A stretch of DNA of 64,000 nt from Vibrio penaeicida (GTDB taxonomy: Bacteria; Pseudomonadota; Gammaproteobacteria; Enterobacterales; Vibrionaceae), in assembly GCF_030689305.1 (NCBI RefSeq), contig NZ_JAUYVM010000016.1:1-64000 (forward strand). The letters run 5' to 3'. The notes under the pieces were generated by a model. The model was not told the origin of the DNA. It saw only the letters and a program-made list of their open reading frames with translations, and did not search any database. This document shows, piece after piece, positions 16,805-26,106 of this stretch; the stretch's first letter is position 1, and the number at the start of each line of letters is the position of its first letter. Position numbers and translations under genes: made by a program.

Positions 16805-19012
16805 ATGCTCCACACAGAATTTTCATTAAAAGAACGCGATCGTAAGCGGTTGATAAAAGACCGGTTTATGAGGTACGTAGTGAAAGCTGGTGGCATCAGT
16901 GTATTAGTCGCATTGCTATTGATATTTTTCTATTTATTGCTCATGGTGCTGCCTGTCTTTTCTTCAGCGAACATTGAGCGTGTTTCTAGCGTACCAGCCC
17001 AATTTTCTAACACCACAACTTCTCATTCAAATAAGCCTATTGCAGCTGGCGTAGATGATTACGGTCAGCTAGGTTATTTCCTTATGGAATCAGGGGATCT
17101 CGCGTTTATTGACCTCACTGATGGTCGTATCATGCAGTCTCAATCCATTTCTACAAATGCACTTTCATACTCAGGTATGCCAGCAAGTTTGGGCTGGCAT
17201 GCATTCGTTTCTGGAAATGAGGGTATTAGTGCCGTAAAACCGAGCTTCTCGGTGCAGTTCAATGAGCAAGGTCGAGTCATTACGCCGAGAGTGGATACTA
17301 CAAATTATGAGATACCCGAGGACATCGTTAATCAATCACAAGTAGTTTCTCATTTTACGTTTGCTATTGGTGATGAAAATGCCACCTTTGCCATATTGAA
17401 TGAAAGCAATCAGCTATTCAGCTGGCGAGAAAACGAAGGAGAATCTTCTCAATCGACTTCTTTCGGAACGGTTGAAAATATCATTGATATTAAGATGACA
17501 CCGGACGGGCAGCAGCTATTCATATTAACTCCGCAAGAAATGATGATTATGGCGTGGATTCAGGGGCAAGGCTTCTCCGTGCGAGAAGTAGTGGATCTAA
17601 CACAAGGCGGGGATAAACGTGCTTTATCCATGTCGTTGCTCGCAGGGGCGCAATCGGTACTCATCCAATATACGGATAATACCGTCGCTCAATGGTTTGA
17701 TGTATTAAAAGAGCGAATCCGGACGCTGACCTTTATCCGAGATTTTGAGTTGTCGGGTACTGCGGAATTACTATTGCCAGAATTTTACCGTAAAGGTTTT
17801 TATATCTTTGATAATAAAGGTCGAATAGAGAGTTTTTATACTACCAGCGAAGAAAAAACGTTCTCTGCTCCACTATTGCAAGAAGATGTGCAAATTGCAG
17901 CTGTATCAAGCAATGAAGATAGCTTGCTGGTGGTAAGTCATAGCCGTATCGATGTTTATTCGGTCGATAACGAATATCCTGAAATTTCACTTTCTGCATT
18001 GTGGCAATCAGTTTGGTACGAAGGTTATCCAGAGCCGCAATATGTCTGGCAGTCCACTTCGGGAAGTGATGACTTTGAAGCAAAATTTAGCCTAGTGCCG
18101 ATTGCTTTTGGGACGTTGAAAGCGGCGTTTTTTGCCATGATTTTCGCCGTACCTATCGCCGTGCTAGGTGCAGTTTATACCGCTTACTTTATGTCTACCC
18201 CTATGCGAAAAGTGGTAAAACCAGCCATTGAGATAATGGAGGCTTTGCCAACGGTTATTATCGGTTTTTTGGCTGGGCTCTGGCTGGCTCCCGTTGTCGA
18301 GACGCATTTGCCTTCAACTTTGGCGCTGGTCATCTTATTGCCTTTATCGACCATTATCATTGGGTGGCTGTGGCACCTTCTGCCATCGAAGTGGTTGTCT
18401 GAAGTTCCGAATGGATTGCATGGTTTGATTCTTGTGCCGACATTGTTGTTGGTGACGTTTGGCATTATTTCGTTTAGTCATGAAGTTGAGCTTTTTCTGT
18501 TTGGTGGCGATGTACGAGTCTATTTGGCTGATATCGGGATCGACTATGACCAAAGAAACGCGCTTGTGGTCGGCTTAGCGATGGGGTTTGCGGTGATTCC
18601 AACGATATTTACTATCTCAGAGGATGCGATTTTCTCTGTGCCTAAACATCTATCTGATGGCTCATTAGCGTTAGGGGCGACTAAGTGGCAAACCTTGATA
18701 TACGTTGTGTTACTCACCGCTAGCCCCGGTATATTTTCGGCTGTGATGATGGGGCTTGGTCGAGCGGTGGGGGAAACCATGATTGTTTTGATGGCGACAG
18801 GCAATACACCGATCATGGACTGGAATATTTTTGAAGGAATGCGCAGCTTGTCTGCCACCATTGCGATTGAAATGCCAGAATCTGATGTGGGTAGCTCCCA
18901 TTATCGTTTGCTGTTTCTCGCTGCCTTGATTCTGTTTGTATTCACCTTTTTTGTTAACTCCGTGGCTGAGTGGGTAAGGCAGCGCTTGAGAGACAAATAT
19001 CGCGCACTTTGA
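16805..19012 (+). CDS. pstC: PstC-type phosphate ABC transporter permease, long form
   Basis: 735 residues, against about 319 in E. coli PstC. After a membrane helix at about 24-50 there is a roughly 370-residue extracytoplasmic insert (about 55-425) with repeating beta-strand segments that could be a propeller-like fold, then the normal permease domain (about 430-735) with the EMEALPTVIIGFLAG loop and LALGATKWQT coupling segment of the binding-protein-dependent transport family. It imports phosphate with PstA and PstB. Long PstC forms with such an insert are known in Vibrio and marine relatives; the insert's role is unknown. It starts the pstCAB-phoU operon. Confidence 0.93.
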   Translation: MLHTEFSLKERDRKRLIKDRFMRYVVKAGGISVLVALLLIFFYLLLMVLPVFSSANIERVSSVPAQFSNTTTSHSNKPIAAGVDDYGQLGYFLMESGDLAFIDLTDGRIMQSQSISTNALSYSGMPASLGWHAFVSGNEGISAVKPSFSVQFNEQGRVITPRVDTTNYEIPEDIVNQSQVVSHFTFAIGDENATFAILNESNQLFSWRENEGESSQSTSFGTVENIIDIKMTPDGQQLFILTPQEMMIMAWIQGQGFSVREVVDLTQGGDKRALSMSLLAGAQSVLIQYTDNTVAQWFDVLKERIRTLTFIRDFELSGTAELLLPEFYRKGFYIFDNKGRIESFYTTSEEKTFSAPLLQEDVQIAAVSSNEDSLLVVSHSRIDVYSVDNEYPEISLSALWQSVWYEGYPEPQYVWQSTSGSDDFEAKFSLVPIAFGTLKAAFFAMIFAVPIAVLGAVYTAYFMSTPMRKVVKPAIEIMEALPTVIIGFLAGLWLAPVVETHLPSTLALVILLPLSTIIIGWLWHLLPSKWLSEVPNGLHGLILVPTLLLVTFGIISFSHEVELFLFGGDVRVYLADIGIDYDQRNALVVGLAMGFAVIPTIFTISEDAIFSVPKHLSDGSLALGATKWQTLIYVVLLTASPGIFSAVMMGLGRAVGETMIVLMATGNTPIMDWNIFEGMRSLSATIAIEMPESDVGSSHYRLLFLAALILFVFTFFVNSVAEWVRQRLRDKYRAL

Positions 19013-19025
19013 TGGCGTATGTTAA

Positions 19026-20684
19026 GTGAGAGTTTTTGTGTCGAATTGGTTTAAATCGGGTGCACCTTGGATATGGTTAACGGCTGGCGCGGTAAGTGTT
19101 AGTTTGATATCTGTATTAGCGGTGTTGCTTTTGATTGGTTGGAAAGGGCTCAGTTATTTCTGGCCTGCGCCTCTGTATGAATGGCAATCTCCAAACGGCG
19201 GTAAAGTTGTCGGTCAACTGTATCAACGCAAAACAGTTCCGATCGAGCGATTGAATCAGCAAGCTACCAATACACCAGCTCTAGATATTACGGCAGAGAG
19301 TGTCGATAGATTAAGTATCAAGATTGCTAACCGAGATAGAAACCAGCTCGATTTTATTACTGTATTCGATTTTGAATTAAGTGAACCGACAACTCCAAGT
19401 ATTTGGGCAGTGATAGAAAGAACCCAACAAGGGGATTTCTTTGGTAAGCCAGTTGGCTTTCGAAGTAATGTTGCCACACAAGACGTATCCATTAATGCAT
19501 TCCTAGTACAAGGGATTGAAAGTGTGGAACAAGCGCGTGAACACATCGCTTCCATCACGCACTCTCAACTCAAACATTACAATGCCTTACTTGGGATTAT
19601 ACGTTTAGAGCAGAAAAAGCATGAGTTGAACGGTACTCTGGATGAAAAAAAACTCAATGAGTTAACTAAGCGAAAAGAGAGTGTCGAGAATTACCTGTTC
19701 CAAGTAGAAAGTCGTTTAACCGAATTAAGGCAACTTCACATCGATGAAGCGCTTATCGTTGAAGATATGAATGGTGAGAGAGTGTATGTTCCTCTTACCA
19801 GCATTTTAGATATCTGGTACCCCAACGACATGTCGGTTTCTGAAAAATTTTTGCATTGGTTGAAACAAGTTAAAAAGTTTTTGAGTGATGACCCACGTGA
19901 AGGTAATTCAGAGGGAGGCGTGTTCCCAGCTATTTTTGGTACGGTATTCTTAGTGATGGTGATGTCTATTGTCGTGATGCCGCTTGGTGTTATCGCCGCT
20001 ATCTATTTGAACGAATACGCCAAAAATAATGCGCTAACCAGAACCATTCGAATTGCCGTGATAAACTTAGCAGGAGTACCCTCTATTGTTTATGGAGTCT
20101 TCGGGCTTGGCTTTTTTGTCTATAGTATTGGCGGCTCAATTGATAGCCTCTTTTACTCAGATAACTTGCCTTCTCCGACGTTTGGAACGCCAGGCTTATT
20201 GTGGTCGGCTTTAACATTAGCTCTGCTTACACTTCCTGTAGTGATTGTTGCGACTGAAGAAGGCTTAGCCCGAATTCCAGGTTCTGTTAGGCAAGGCTCT
20301 TTGGCTTTAGGGGCAACTCAATTTGAAACGTTATGGCGCATCGTGTTACCGATGGCCAGCCCAGCAATTATGACCGGGCTGATACTTGCGGTTGCACGGG
20401 CTGCAGGTGAGGTTGCGCCTTTGATGCTGGTAGGGGTAGTTAAGCTTGCGCCTAGTTTGCCAATCGATGGTGATTTTCCGTTTATCCATTTAGATCGAAA
20501 ATTCATGCATCTCGGATTTCATATTTATGATGTGGGCTTTCAGTCGCCCAATATTGAAGCGGCAAGACCATTGGTTTATGCCACATCATTTTTGCTCGTG
20601 ACGGTAATTGTTGCGCTTAACCTGACCGCCATTAGTATTCGCAACAACTTACGCGAAAAATATCGCACCTTAGGACAAGACTAA
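19026..20684 (+). CDS. pstA: PstA-type phosphate ABC transporter permease, long form
   Basis: 552 residues, against about 296 in E. coli PstA. A first membrane helix (about 15-42) is followed by a roughly 240-residue extracytoplasmic insert that ends in a coiled coil (about 175-245, rich in Lys/Glu/Leu), then the permease domain (about 298-550) with the LALGATQFETLWRIVLP coupling loop. The start is a GTG at 19026; a second in-frame GTG at 19038 has a better ribosome-binding site (GTGAGAG five bases upstream) and may be the true start, giving 548 residues. It pairs with PstC, whose gene ends 13 bases before. Confidence 0.93.
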   Translation: MRVFVSNWFKSGAPWIWLTAGAVSVSLISVLAVLLLIGWKGLSYFWPAPLYEWQSPNGGKVVGQLYQRKTVPIERLNQQATNTPALDITAESVDRLSIKIANRDRNQLDFITVFDFELSEPTTPSIWAVIERTQQGDFFGKPVGFRSNVATQDVSINAFLVQGIESVEQAREHIASITHSQLKHYNALLGIIRLEQKKHELNGTLDEKKLNELTKRKESVENYLFQVESRLTELRQLHIDEALIVEDMNGERVYVPLTSILDIWYPNDMSVSEKFLHWLKQVKKFLSDDPREGNSEGGVFPAIFGTVFLVMVMSIVVMPLGVIAAIYLNEYAKNNALTRTIRIAVINLAGVPSIVYGVFGLGFFVYSIGGSIDSLFYSDNLPSPTFGTPGLLWSALTLALLTLPVVIVATEEGLARIPGSVRQGSLALGATQFETLWRIVLPMASPAIMTGLILAVARAAGEVAPLMLVGVVKLAPSLPIDGDFPFIHLDRKFMHLGFHIYDVGFQSPNIEAARPLVYATSFLLVTVIVALNLTAISIRNNLREKYRTLGQD

Positions 20685-20686
20685 CC

Positions 20687-21508
20687 ATGTTTTCAATTAA
20701 CTCGACTTTTGGTTATGAGAACCTCATAGACGTAAACAATCTGACTCCTGAGCAGATTGCCATTTCGATCGAGTCTCTGAATTTGTTCTATCAAGGCACG
20801 CAGCAAGCTTTGCACGACGTTACAATGAATATTCCCAAAGGACAGGTAACCGCGTTTATAGGACCATCTGGTTGCGGTAAGTCGACATTATTGCGCTGTA
20901 TTAACCGTATGAATGACTTGGTTGAAGGGTGTGTGGTTAGCGGCAAAGTGAAATTACACGGTAAAAATGTGTATCACCCACAAGTAGATGTACCTACATT
21001 ACGCCGCCGTGTAGGTATGGTGTTCCAAAGGCCTAATCCGTTTCCAAAATCCATTTATGAAAATGTTGTCTATGGGTTGAGATTACAAGGGATAAGCAAT
21101 AGTCGAGCACTGGATGACGCAGCGGAACAAGCGCTAACGGCGGCTGCCTTGTGGGAAGAAGTAAAAGATAGGCTACACGAAAATGCGTTTGGTTTATCCG
21201 GCGGACAACAACAAAGGTTGGTGATAGCAAGGGCTATTGCCATTGAACCAGAGGTGTTACTGCTAGACGAGCCAACCTCGGCACTCGACCCTATCTCTAC
21301 ACTGACGATTGAAGAACTCATTAACGAGTTGAAAACCAAATATACCGTTGTCATTGTGACTCATAACATGCAACAAGCGGCGAGAGTAAGTGATCATACT
21401 GCGTTTATCCATCAAGGTAAGTTGGTCGAATATGGGGATACAGACTCGATTTTCACTTCGCCAAAGAAAAAGCAAACCGAAGATTACATTACGGGTCGCT
21501 ATGGGTAA
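20687..21508 (+). CDS. pstB: Phosphate ABC transporter ATP-binding protein PstB
   Basis: 273 residues with Walker A GPSGCGKST (59-67), Q-loop in VFQRPNPFPKSIYEN, signature LSGGQQQRL, Walker B LLLDEPTSALD and switch His in VTHNM. It powers phosphate import through PstC/PstA and also takes part in signalling to PhoR. An N-terminal extension of about 25 residues precedes the ABC domain compared with E. coli PstB (257). It starts two bases after pstA stops. Confidence 0.97.
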   Translation: MFSINSTFGYENLIDVNNLTPEQIAISIESLNLFYQGTQQALHDVTMNIPKGQVTAFIGPSGCGKSTLLRCINRMNDLVEGCVVSGKVKLHGKNVYHPQVDVPTLRRRVGMVFQRPNPFPKSIYENVVYGLRLQGISNSRALDDAAEQALTAAALWEEVKDRLHENAFGLSGGQQQRLVIARAIAIEPEVLLLDEPTSALDPISTLTIEELINELKTKYTVVIVTHNMQQAARVSDHTAFIHQGKLVEYGDTDSIFTSPKKKQTEDYITGRYG

Positions 21509-21571
21509 TTTGTTGGAAGCGTCACCAATGAATACATTTATTTAATATACGTACAAGGGGTTCTACAGTTT

Positions 21572-22270
21572 ATGCAGTTTGGTCGCCATATCTCTGGTCA
21601 GTTTAATGTGGAGCTTGAGTCTATTCGTACCCATGTTTTAACCATGGGAGGTCTTGTAGAACAGCAACTCACGTTTGCCATGCAAGCTTTGCACAAACAA
21701 GACATAGAACTCGCAAAGAAAGTGGTCAAAGACGATCATAAGGTCAATTCGATGGAAGTGGCGATTGATGAGGCCTGTACGCGTATTATTGCTAAACGCC
21801 AGCCGACGGCGAAAGATCTTCGGCTGATAATGGCGATCATCAAAACGATCACTGACTTGGAGCGAATTGGAGATGTCGCCACGCGAATTGCACGTGTGGC
21901 TATAGAGTCAGAATCGGTAAAAGTACGAACTTGGCAAGTCTCGCTTGAGCCTTTGAGCCGTCAGGCCATCAACATGTTACACCAAGTGTTGGACGCTTTT
22001 GCTCGCATGGATGTAGATGCAGCCGCTGAAGTGTACAAGCAAGATGATAAGCTGGATGCGGAGTATGAAGCGGTTATCCGTCAGTTAATGACTTATATGA
22101 TGGAAGATCCGCGCTGTATACCCGCCGTATTGCAGGTTATGTGGTCAGCAAGGGCGATTGAACGAATAGGCGACCGTTGCCAGAACATTTGTGAGTACAT
22201 TATCTACTTTGTAAAAGGCAAAGACGTTCGCCATCTTAGTGAGCAGGATATCGACGATATCATCAAGTAA
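21572..22270 (+). CDS. phoU: Phosphate signalling protein PhoU
   Basis: 232 residues, all helical, with two PhoU repeats (about 17-110 and 120-215), each with the E(K)xxDxxVN/ERIGDxxxxI metal-binding type motif (TDLERIGDVATRIA and RAIERIGDRCQNIC). It links the Pst transporter to PhoR so that the Pho regulon is off in high phosphate. Last gene of pstCAB-phoU, 63 bases after pstB, with AAGGGG upstream. Confidence 0.97.
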   Translation: MQFGRHISGQFNVELESIRTHVLTMGGLVEQQLTFAMQALHKQDIELAKKVVKDDHKVNSMEVAIDEACTRIIAKRQPTAKDLRLIMAIIKTITDLERIGDVATRIARVAIESESVKVRTWQVSLEPLSRQAINMLHQVLDAFARMDVDAAAEVYKQDDKLDAEYEAVIRQLMTYMMEDPRCIPAVLQVMWSARAIERIGDRCQNICEYIIYFVKGKDVRHLSEQDIDDIIK

Positions 22271-22421
22271 TGTCTTGCCGTATCGCAATGTTATTAAAAT
22301 CAGAGGTTAAATAAAAAGAACCTCTGGAAGGGCAGAGGCGAGAGCTACCAAAGGTAAATGACTCAAAACATGCAAATTAATCACAGAAAGGTTAATTTGA
22401 GAAATTAGAAAGGTTAAGTTC

Positions 22422-22456
22422 AAAAATAAAAGCCTGATCTCCCTTCAAATCAGGCT
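22422..22456 (-). terminator. Terminator of the YadA-anchored protein gene
   Basis: Stem AGCCTGAT / ATCAGGCT with a 10-base loop; on the minus strand it is followed by TTTTATTTTT. It lies 13 bases after the stop codon of the gene at 22469. Confidence 0.8.
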
Positions 22457-22468
22457 CCGTTGGTCTCG

Positions 22469-23191
22469 TTATTTAAACTTGAATTGAACGCCAACACCGC
22501 CAGCGACTTCAGAGGAAGAGTACTTTCCAGAAGATTCGTAGTGGAAAGTCCCCGATACGCTTACTCTATCCGATACCCCGTAGGCACCGCCTAAAGCTAA
22601 CGCTTCTTTGCTTCCCGAGAATCCAACACCAGCACCCATAGCGAATTCACCAGTCGTCACAAATGGACGTGCGTTCGTGACCGCGTGTAATCCAGCTCGG
22701 ATACCGTGAATTTGTTCAGATTGCTCATCAAATCTTTCATTCATTTCTTGTTCTAATTTATCGAAAGCAATCTCTAGGTCACCCACGCCAGTTGCAGGTA
22801 CGCCCCAGTCTGGTGTATCACCAAGATCTAAGCCCCAATCAGGCGTGTCTCCAAAGTCAGGTTGCGGGCGTTCAGGGCTATTGTCTACAGGTGGTTGAAC
22901 CGGTTTTGCTGGAACACCAAAATCAGGGTCAATTTCTTCAATTGGATGCTCTGGTGTTGCAATTGGAGGCTGAACAGGAGCCGCTGGAACACCGTAGTCT
23001 GGGTCAACGTGTCCCCAATCTGGTGTATTACCGAAATCTGGTTGAATTGGATGCTCAGGCGTCACAATTGGAGGTTGAACAGGTGCAGCAGGCACGCCGA
23101 AGTCAGGGTCCACTTTAATTGGGCGATCAGCATTTGCCATAACTGTTGCGGGAAGAAGTAAAACTGAAAGTGCTAATACCGTCTTTTTCAT
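22469..23191 (-). CDS. Small YadA-anchor surface protein with proline-rich repeats
   Basis: A 240-residue protein with a signal peptide (residues 1-21, cleavage at ANA-D). Residues 22-137 are repeats rather than a normal adhesin stalk: DPD(F/Y)GVPA(A/K)PVQPP occurs at 29-41, 63-75 and 89-101, and (N/D)TPDWG at 55-60, 115-120 and 125-130. A short coiled coil (about 138-168) leads into a C-terminal four-strand beta region (about 175-240) with the G-x-G pattern of the YadA membrane anchor of trimeric autotransporters. The last residue is Lys after FKF, not the usual aromatic. It is likely a very small trimeric outer-membrane protein exposing a Pro-rich passenger; function unknown. It is a single gene with its own terminator. 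Confidence 0.8.
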   Translation of the reverse strand: MKKTVLALSVLLLPATVMANADRPIKVDPDFGVPAAPVQPPIVTPEHPIQPDFGNTPDWGHVDPDYGVPAAPVQPPIATPEHPIEEIDPDFGVPAKPVQPPVDNSPERPQPDFGDTPDWGLDLGDTPDWGVPATGVGDLEIAFDKLEQEMNERFDEQSEQIHGIRAGLHAVTNARPFVTTGEFAMGAGVGFSGSKEALALGGAYGVSDRVSVSGTFHYESSGKYSSSEVAGGVGVQFKFK

Positions 23192-23359
23192 AATGTAACT
23201 CTCTTAAAATTCATGTGAAAAGTAATCAGCATCCTGCTTAATCGGCTTTTTCTTTTGCCGTTGTCTTTCCTATGAGCTGAATATTAAGGAGTTATTTGAT
23301 TGGGTTCTAAACAGTTCCTATTATTTTGGTTATAAGTATTGATTATTATCTAAATGTAT

Positions 23360-24283
23360 TTATTTCTCGACTAATAACTCTGTAAGAGATAAATGAAGCC
23401 AATCTATTGTGGGACTATTGCGGTTTTTTAAGTGGAAATAGGCATAGAGGGGATAGCCGTATTTGTATTCATCCTGAATGTCGATTTCGACTCGGCGAAG
23501 GTATGGGTATTCTTCAACAGGAAATATAGACAGTGACGGGAATATCATGTCGCTGTTTCTTACGACATCAACCAGCGCGAAAAGGAACTCACTTCGAAAC
23601 CCTATTTCTGCTTTTAATCCCAGCTCCTTTAGTACGCTTATCGAAAGTGCCTCTTGCTCACTAATTTCTGGAATGATGAGTGAAGCGATAGCATATTGTA
23701 CGGCTTCTTTGGGGGTAATAACTTCTGATCGTATAGGGTGTTCTTTTCTGACCAATAGAACGCCTTTCGTATCGGCTAAGTGTCGACTCTGAACAGCTTT
23801 TGATGTTCGAATATCAGCGTAGTTGATGCCAAAGGCTATCTCACCTTTCTCTATGTCTTGAGAGGTGGTTTTAGTCCAACTGACGATCTCGAGCTTTGCA
23901 TTAGGGGCTTCCTCATTGAGCTTTCGAAATAGCTTACCTGCCACGGAAAACATGATTTGTGAAGAAATGGCAATTTTTATGGTGTGAGTTATCTCGGCAG
24001 GATTAAAGGTGCTCGAATGATTAAGAGCACTGGCGAGCCCATCGAGGTGCGGAACGATTCGTTCAGCCAATTCTTCTGCAAAACTTGTGGCTTTCATACC
24101 ATTTCGGCTTTTTACGAATAACTCATCGCCAAAATGGTTTCTAAGTCTTTGTAAAGCTTGGCTGATAGCAGGCTGAGAAACGAACAGGCGCTCAGAAGCT
24201 TTACGCATATTCAATTCTTGAGAAAGAACTAAAAAAGTCCTCAAGAGATTTAAATCCAGTGTTGCAAACAAATCCTTTGCCAT
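23360..24283 (-). CDS. LysR-family transcriptional regulator
   Basis: 307 residues: N-terminal winged helix-turn-helix (about 9-67, with MRKASERLFVSQPAISQALQRLR) and a C-terminal substrate-binding-like effector domain (about 95-300). Effector and targets cannot be read from the sequence. Its neighbours are the YadA-anchored protein downstream on the same strand (168 bases away) and cutC upstream on the same strand; a tie to either is not shown. An AT-rich gap on both sides suggests it is transcribed alone. Confidence 0.9.
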   Translation of the reverse strand: MAKDLFATLDLNLLRTFLVLSQELNMRKASERLFVSQPAISQALQRLRNHFGDELFVKSRNGMKATSFAEELAERIVPHLDGLASALNHSSTFNPAEITHTIKIAISSQIMFSVAGKLFRKLNEEAPNAKLEIVSWTKTTSQDIEKGEIAFGINYADIRTSKAVQSRHLADTKGVLLVRKEHPIRSEVITPKEAVQYAIASLIIPEISEQEALSISVLKELGLKAEIGFRSEFLFALVDVVRNSDMIFPSLSIFPVEEYPYLRRVEIDIQDEYKYGYPLYAYFHLKNRNSPTIDWLHLSLTELLVEK

Positions 24284-24355
24284 GAGCAGTATAACTTTCC
24301 GAAAACGTCTTAAGGGGCAATATTACCAGAGAAGTGAGTTTTCGGAAGTTCAGAG

Positions 24356-25093
24356 TTATTTCAGTTGCTGAGCGACAGAGCGAATAGTATCTGTATTTGT
24401 CACTGGAATTGAAAAATCGTCGATATCGGTACTGCCCATTTTTGCTTGTTCAGACACATAAAGCATGTGGCTTGAACGAGTTGTTTTACCGGAAAGGTGA
24501 ACTTCAGTGACCCCTGTTTCTGCCACAATCTGTTTTACGTTTGAAGGTGTTACGCCAGCACCGACAATGATACTTATTGAATCCCCAACATGTTCTTTCA
24601 TTAGCTTGATCGTGCTGACACCTGAAAGTGCATTACTTGCTTGACCTGATGTTAATATGCGCTCACACCCCAATTCCTGAATATCCTCAAGCGCTTGAAT
24701 AACATCGCAGCATTGATCAATGGCTCGATGAAAAGTTACGCCCATTCGATCTGCGGCAGCAATGAGTTGTTTGCAGATATTCTTATCAACTTGCCCATCG
24801 GGGGTTAACGCACCGATCACAATACCATCTAACCCAGCTTCTTTTGCCGCTTCGATGTCTTCAACCATGCATTCAACATCACTTTCGTTGAAGAGAAAGT
24901 CCCCCTGTCTTGGGCGGATCATGGCATAGATAGGAATACTGGATAGACGAGAGGCTTGCTTCATTAAGCCTAGGCTGGGAGTTAGCCCACCTAAAGAGAG
25001 TGACGAGCATAGCTCTATTCGTGTCGCTCCACCTTCGATGGCATTAAGTAAGGATTCTAGGTTGTCGACACACACTTCAAGTTGATAACTCAT
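24356..25093 (-). CDS. cutC: CutC family protein (copper homeostasis)
   Basis: 245 residues from the ATG at 25093, close to E. coli CutC (248); the protein then begins MSYQLEVCVDNLE. The reading frame is open to 25174 but the extra 27 residues have no family match. TIM-barrel protein with the family segments GATRIELCSSLSLGGLTPSLG (residues about 22-42) and MIRPRQGDF. CutC was linked to copper tolerance in E. coli, though a direct copper role is disputed. Single gene. Confidence 0.9.
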   Translation of the reverse strand: MSYQLEVCVDNLESLLNAIEGGATRIELCSSLSLGGLTPSLGLMKQASRLSSIPIYAMIRPRQGDFLFNESDVECMVEDIEAAKEAGLDGIVIGALTPDGQVDKNICKQLIAAADRMGVTFHRAIDQCCDVIQALEDIQELGCERILTSGQASNALSGVSTIKLMKEHVGDSISIIVGAGVTPSNVKQIVAETGVTEVHLSGKTTRSSHMLYVSEQAKMGSTDIDDFSIPVTNTDTIRSVAQQLK

Positions 25094-25186
25094 TGACTGT
25101 TTGGCTTTCCACGTCAGAAATAGTCTATTCAGAATAGACAAGTTAACTATTTCAGTATGTGAGGTAATACTCATGTAAGTAAAAAA

Positions 25187-25218
25187 GAAAAGCCCGAAGA
25201 ATCATCTTCGGGCTTTCT
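25187..25218 (-). terminator. Terminator of the peroxiredoxin gene
   Basis: Perfect 10-bp stem AGCCCGAAGA / TCTTCGGGCT with loop ATCA; on the minus strand a TTTCTTTTTT tail follows. It is about 95 bases after the peroxiredoxin stop and before cutC. Confidence 0.9.
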
Positions 25219-25309
25219 AAGGCTAACTACGACTTAATCTTGGCTGCGTGCTATTTGCTATCTAATTCAGCCACACTCACCGTTGAGCTTGGTGAGAGTT
25301 AAGTGGTTA

Positions 25310-25918
25310 TTACTTGCTTAGGTCGTCAGCGTGCTCAGATAGGAATGCTGCAACACCTTTTGGAGATGCGTCCATACCTGATTTACCTTCTTCCCATTGT
25401 GCAGGACAAACTTCACCATTCTTCTCGTGGAAGTTTAGTGCGTCTACCATGCGTAGCATTTCGTCGATGTTACGACCTAGTGGAAGATCGTTAACTACTT
25501 GGTGACGTACAAGACCGTCAGCATCGATTAGGAATGAACCACGGAAAGCAACACCAGCTTCTGGGTGCTCAACGTCGTATGCTTTGCAGATCTCGTGCTT
25601 AACGTCAGCAACTAAAGGGTATTTTACTTGACCGATACCGCCATCTTCGATAGCAGTGTTACGCCATGCGTTGTGAGAGAACTGAGAATCGATAGAAACA
25701 CCGATTACTTCAACGCCTTTCGCTTGGAAATCTTCCAGGCGGTTATCAAAAGCGATTAGCTCAGAAGGACAAACGAATGTGAAGTCTAGAGGGTAGAAGA
25801 AAATTACCGCTTTCTTACCTTTAGTGAATTCTGCAAAGTTGAAGTTATCAACGATCTCACCGTTGCCTAGAACTGCTGCAGCAGTAAAGTCAGGGGCTTG
25901 ACGACCTACTAGTACCAT
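25310..25918 (-). CDS. Typical 2-Cys peroxiredoxin (AhpC/Prx1 type, Prx2-like)
   Basis: 202 residues with peroxidatic Cys50 in FTFVCPSE and resolving Cys171 in EVCPAQW. A GGIG motif is at 93-96 but the C-terminal YF motif that makes some enzymes sensitive to overoxidation is absent, which predicts a robust enzyme (inference). It reduces hydrogen peroxide and organic peroxides. It is divergent from the OxyR2-type gene across a 188-base region, the same arrangement as prx2-oxyR2 in Vibrio vulnificus. Upstream AAAATGG/GGAGC gives a good ribosome-binding site. Confidence 0.95.
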   Translation of the reverse strand: MVLVGRQAPDFTAAAVLGNGEIVDNFNFAEFTKGKKAVIFFYPLDFTFVCPSELIAFDNRLEDFQAKGVEVIGVSIDSQFSHNAWRNTAIEDGGIGQVKYPLVADVKHEICKAYDVEHPEAGVAFRGSFLIDADGLVRHQVVNDLPLGRNIDEMLRMVDALNFHEKNGEVCPAQWEEGKSGMDASPKGVAAFLSEHADDLSK

Positions 25919-26106
25919 TTTTTTGCTCCTAAAATAGAGTTATTGCCAACCATTGTGAATTGGCTTCCTGTTTCAACGAGACAAACTATAGTACATAAAG
26001 TAGGATAGAAAAAAGCGAAATTAATAGATTAAGTTAATCGAAAAAAGCGATGAGCTTATTCTGTAATCAATTCATAAAAAGTCTCACAAAATTGTAAAAA
26101 TATCAT
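25919..26106. promoter_or_regulatory. Divergent prx / oxyR2 control region
   Basis: 188 bases, AT-rich, between the peroxiredoxin and its OxyR-type regulator. A partial OxyR-like element begins with ATAG at 26024 (ATAGATTAAGTTAAT) but matches the ATAGNTNNNANCTAT pattern incompletely. Autoregulation and control of the peroxiredoxin from this region are expected from V. vulnificus. Confidence 0.4.

Noticed and set aside
18184..18901. Long minus-strand frames inside pstC
   Set aside because: They lie opposite membrane-helix coding sequence, where shadows are common, and have no motifs.
22301..22327. CAGAGGTT / AACCTCTG repeat after phoU as a terminator
   Set aside because: No T-run follows, and the loop is A-rich and long; too weak to call.
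22792..23161. Plus-strand frames opposite the YadA-anchored gene
   Set aside because: They mirror the proline-rich repeats of the real minus-strand gene, so their repetitive look is a by-product.
25094..25174. N-terminal extension of CutC
   Set aside because: The first 27 residues lack family similarity and the upstream start has no ribosome-binding site.
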